Source: Natronosalvus sp042663485 | Lineage (GTDB): Archaea; Halobacteriota; Halobacteria; Halobacteriales; Natrialbaceae | DNA: 64,000 nt | NCBI GenBank assembly: GCA_042663485.1 | Contig: JBHTAF010000002.1 | Strand: one strand, 5' to 3' | Part shown: positions 62,665 through 64,000 of the stretch, one piece after another | Layout: each line of letters opens with the position of its first letter | How positions within the stretch are numbered: position 1 is the first letter of the stretch | Notes under the pieces: model-generated | The model's database searches: none | Seen by the model: only the letters and a program-made list of their open reading frames with translations | What the model was told of the DNA's origin: nothing | Program-made: the position numbers and the translations under genes

Positions 62665-63545
62665 TCGACGTCTACGCCCTCGCCCTGCTGACCGCGTTGC
62701 TGTGGGGATTCACGCCGATTCTCGACAAGCGGGGGATGCTCGGCGGCGGCACCCCGCTCCAGGCGTCGATCATCGTCGTCATCGTCGACAGCTCCGTCTA
62801 CTGGATCGCTATCGCCGCGCTCTCGGGATCACGGACGCCGTTCGACGGCGTTTCCCTCCGCATCGTCGGCCTGTTCGTCGTCGCCGGCTTCGTCGGTACG
62901 GCACTGGGGCGGCTTTCGTTGTTCTTCGGAATCGATCACCTCGGAGCCAGCATCAACAACGCCGTGTTGAGCACGCGCCCGCTGTTCGCGACGATCGTCG
63001 CGGTCGCGTTCCTCGGCGAAGCCGTCTCCCTCCAACAGGCCGTCGGCATCGTCGTCATCGTCGTTGGCCTCACGATTCTCACGACCGCACGCGGCGGCGA
63101 CCTCGAGGGCTGGACCTCTTGGCACGTCGTCTTTCCGCTGGTGGGTGCCGCTGCGTTCGGTGTCTCGAACGTCATCCGTCGGTACGGACTGACGGAGTCC
63201 CCCGTCACGGCGCTCGAGGCCGTCGCGCTCAACGAGACGGCGGGATTCGTCGCACTCGCGGCGTACGCGATGGCGACCCAGGGACGGGACATCGTGGACC
63301 TGCCGCGCCGGTCGGCGGGCTACTACGCGGTTAGCGGCCTCTTCACCGCGGCGGCGTTCATGGCGCTGTTCGAGGCGCTCGACCGCGGCTCGGTGTCGAT
63401 CGTCGATCCCCTGTACGGGACGGCGCCGCTGTTCACGACCGTGTTCGCGTACTTCCTGCTCCGGGACGTCGAGCGCGTGACCGTCGGCATCGTCGTCGGC
63501 GCCGCCACGATCGTCCTCGGCGCGGTGCTCGTGACGACGGCGTGA
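62661..63545 (+). CDS. EamA family (DMT superfamily) transporter
   Basis: 294 residues, ten hydrophobic helices in two EamA repeats; the first repeat begins MIDVYALALLTALLWGF and the second starts near residue 150 (WHVVFPLVGAAAFGVSNVI). EamA proteins export or import small metabolites such as amino acids or sugar derivatives. The gene starts at the overlap with a short upstream frame. The location after the E1/ACMSD genes, with a 257-base gap, suggests it may move a pathway intermediate. Confidence 0.85.
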   Translation: MIDVYALALLTALLWGFTPILDKRGMLGGGTPLQASIIVVIVDSSVYWIAIAALSGSRTPFDGVSLRIVGLFVVAGFVGTALGRLSLFFGIDHLGASINNAVLSTRPLFATIVAVAFLGEAVSLQQAVGIVVIVVGLTILTTARGGDLEGWTSWHVVFPLVGAAAFGVSNVIRRYGLTESPVTALEAVALNETAGFVALAAYAMATQGRDIVDLPRRSAGYYAVSGLFTAAAFMALFEALDRGSVSIVDPLYGTAPLFTTVFAYFLLRDVERVTVGIVVGAATIVLGAVLVTTA

Positions 63546-63611
63546 GCGTTCGAGCGATTCGACGATCAGGTGGTCGGAAAACGCTTTGAGGATCCGGCGT
63601 GACGCACCGCT

Positions 63612-64000
63612 ATGGCGAACAGTGACTGCGGAAGTGACAACGGTAGTGATAACGGTAGTAGCAGTACCAGCGGCGGCATCCCGACCGCCAGGAACGTCGA
63701 TCACGTCGGAATTACCGTCCCCGACCTCGAGGAAGCGATCGCGTTCTTCGAGGACGCCCTCGGCTGCGAGACCATCTACCAAGCGACGCCCCCGGTCGAC
63801 GACTCGGTTCAGGACTGGATGCACCGAAACCTCGGCGTTCACCCTGAATCCACGATGCGACTCGCGCGACTCCGGTGTGGCCCTACGACGAACGTCGAAC
63901 TGCTCGAGTACGACGACCCGACCCAGACCGACGAGCACCCGAAAAACAGCGATGCAGGCGCGGCCCACCTCGCGTTCTTCGTCGAGGACGTCGACGCGGC
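63612..64000 (+). CDS. VOC family (glyoxalase/dioxygenase-like) protein, 3' end outside window
   Basis: At least 129 residues, still open at the last base. After a Ser/Gly/Asn-rich leader of about 22 residues, the VOC fold begins with VDHVGITVPDLEEAIAFFED, including the first metal-ligand His in DHVGI. A second His appears in AHLAFFVEDVD. It is similar to glyoxalase-like, methylmalonyl-CoA epimerase-like and extradiol-like VOC proteins. It is not resolvable without the missing end. The ATG at 63612 lies 66 bases after EamA. Confidence 0.8.
   Translation, partial: MANSDCGSDNGSDNGSSSTSGGIPTARNVDHVGITVPDLEEAIAFFEDALGCETIYQATPPVDDSVQDWMHRNLGVHPESTMRLARLRCGPTTNVELLEYDDPTQTDEHPKNSDAGAAHLAFFVEDVDA

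Overview
The window is a 64 kb chromosomal segment of a halophilic archaeon (class Halobacteria; the gene content would fit Natrialbales, but that is only an inference). The evidence is a high G+C content (roughly two thirds), very acidic predicted proteins, leaderless-looking genes with TATA boxes about 25-30 bp upstream, Tat-type lipoprotein signals ending in L-A-G-C, and lineage-typical genes: HalX response regulator, LWR-salt protein, DUF5778, a fused PurN-AICAR transformylase, a fused siroheme decarboxylase, Hel308 and Cgi121. I found no rRNA, tRNA, insertion sequence, integrase or CRISPR array.

Layout. 1-8.8 kb: mixed core and redox genes. These are a truncated glutamine amidotransferase, a frameshifted two-domain multicopper oxidase, a membrane Fe-S oxidoreductase, a Cas4-like protein carrying a 16-C homopolymer, threonylcarbamoyl-AMP synthase, a FAD/Rieske oxidoreductase and a HAD phosphatase. 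8.9-14.1 kb: Hel308 helicase overlapping KEOPS subunit Cgi121, a DUF92 membrane protein and a catalytically degenerate cis-prenyltransferase homologue. 14.6-19.8 kb: a signalling block (degenerate RecA-like/wHTH protein, HalX response regulator, double-domain KaiC-like ATPase, PAS histidine kinase with a receiver-like N terminus). 20.3-26.8 kb: a wHTH membrane protein, the catalytic cis-prenyltransferase, DUF5778, the haem pathway set (siroheme decarboxylase, precorrin-2 dehydrogenase-like protein, glutamyl-tRNA reductase), a pterin dehydratase and an LWR-salt protein. 27-32.1 kb: M48 protease, PadR regulator and two membrane histidine kinases. 32.5-35.8 kb: divergent purine genes (purN-purH fusion and purB), followed by an AT-rich gene-free stretch. 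36.2-38.8 kb: zinc-ribbon membrane protein and malic enzyme.

39-64 kb is an accessory-looking catabolic region. A dipeptide-type ABC transporter is split into two divergent arms (permeases and binding protein on minus, both ATPases on plus). Around it lie an aldehyde dehydrogenase, a C-C-hydrolase-like alpha/beta hydrolase, an MFS carrier, a creatinase-like M24 hydrolase that has lost most metal ligands, an aldo/keto reductase, a quinone-oxidoreductase-like enzyme, a GcvH-like lipoyl carrier, two zinc alcohol dehydrogenases, an SDR, a cupin, a phytoene-desaturase-like FAD enzyme, 2-oxoacid dehydrogenase E1 alpha and beta, an ACMSD-like amidohydrolase, an EamA transporter and a VOC protein cut by the window end. 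The parts suggest uptake and stepwise oxidation of a small organic compound to a 2-oxo acid and an acyl thioester; the substrate cannot be read from sequence. Two short motifs shared between the aldehyde dehydrogenase promoter region and the divergent ABC promoter region suggest common control.

The best leads for something undescribed are this catabolic locus, with its motifs and leader ORFs, and the KaiC/two-component block at 14.6-19.8 kb, which lies between two cis-prenyltransferase homologues.
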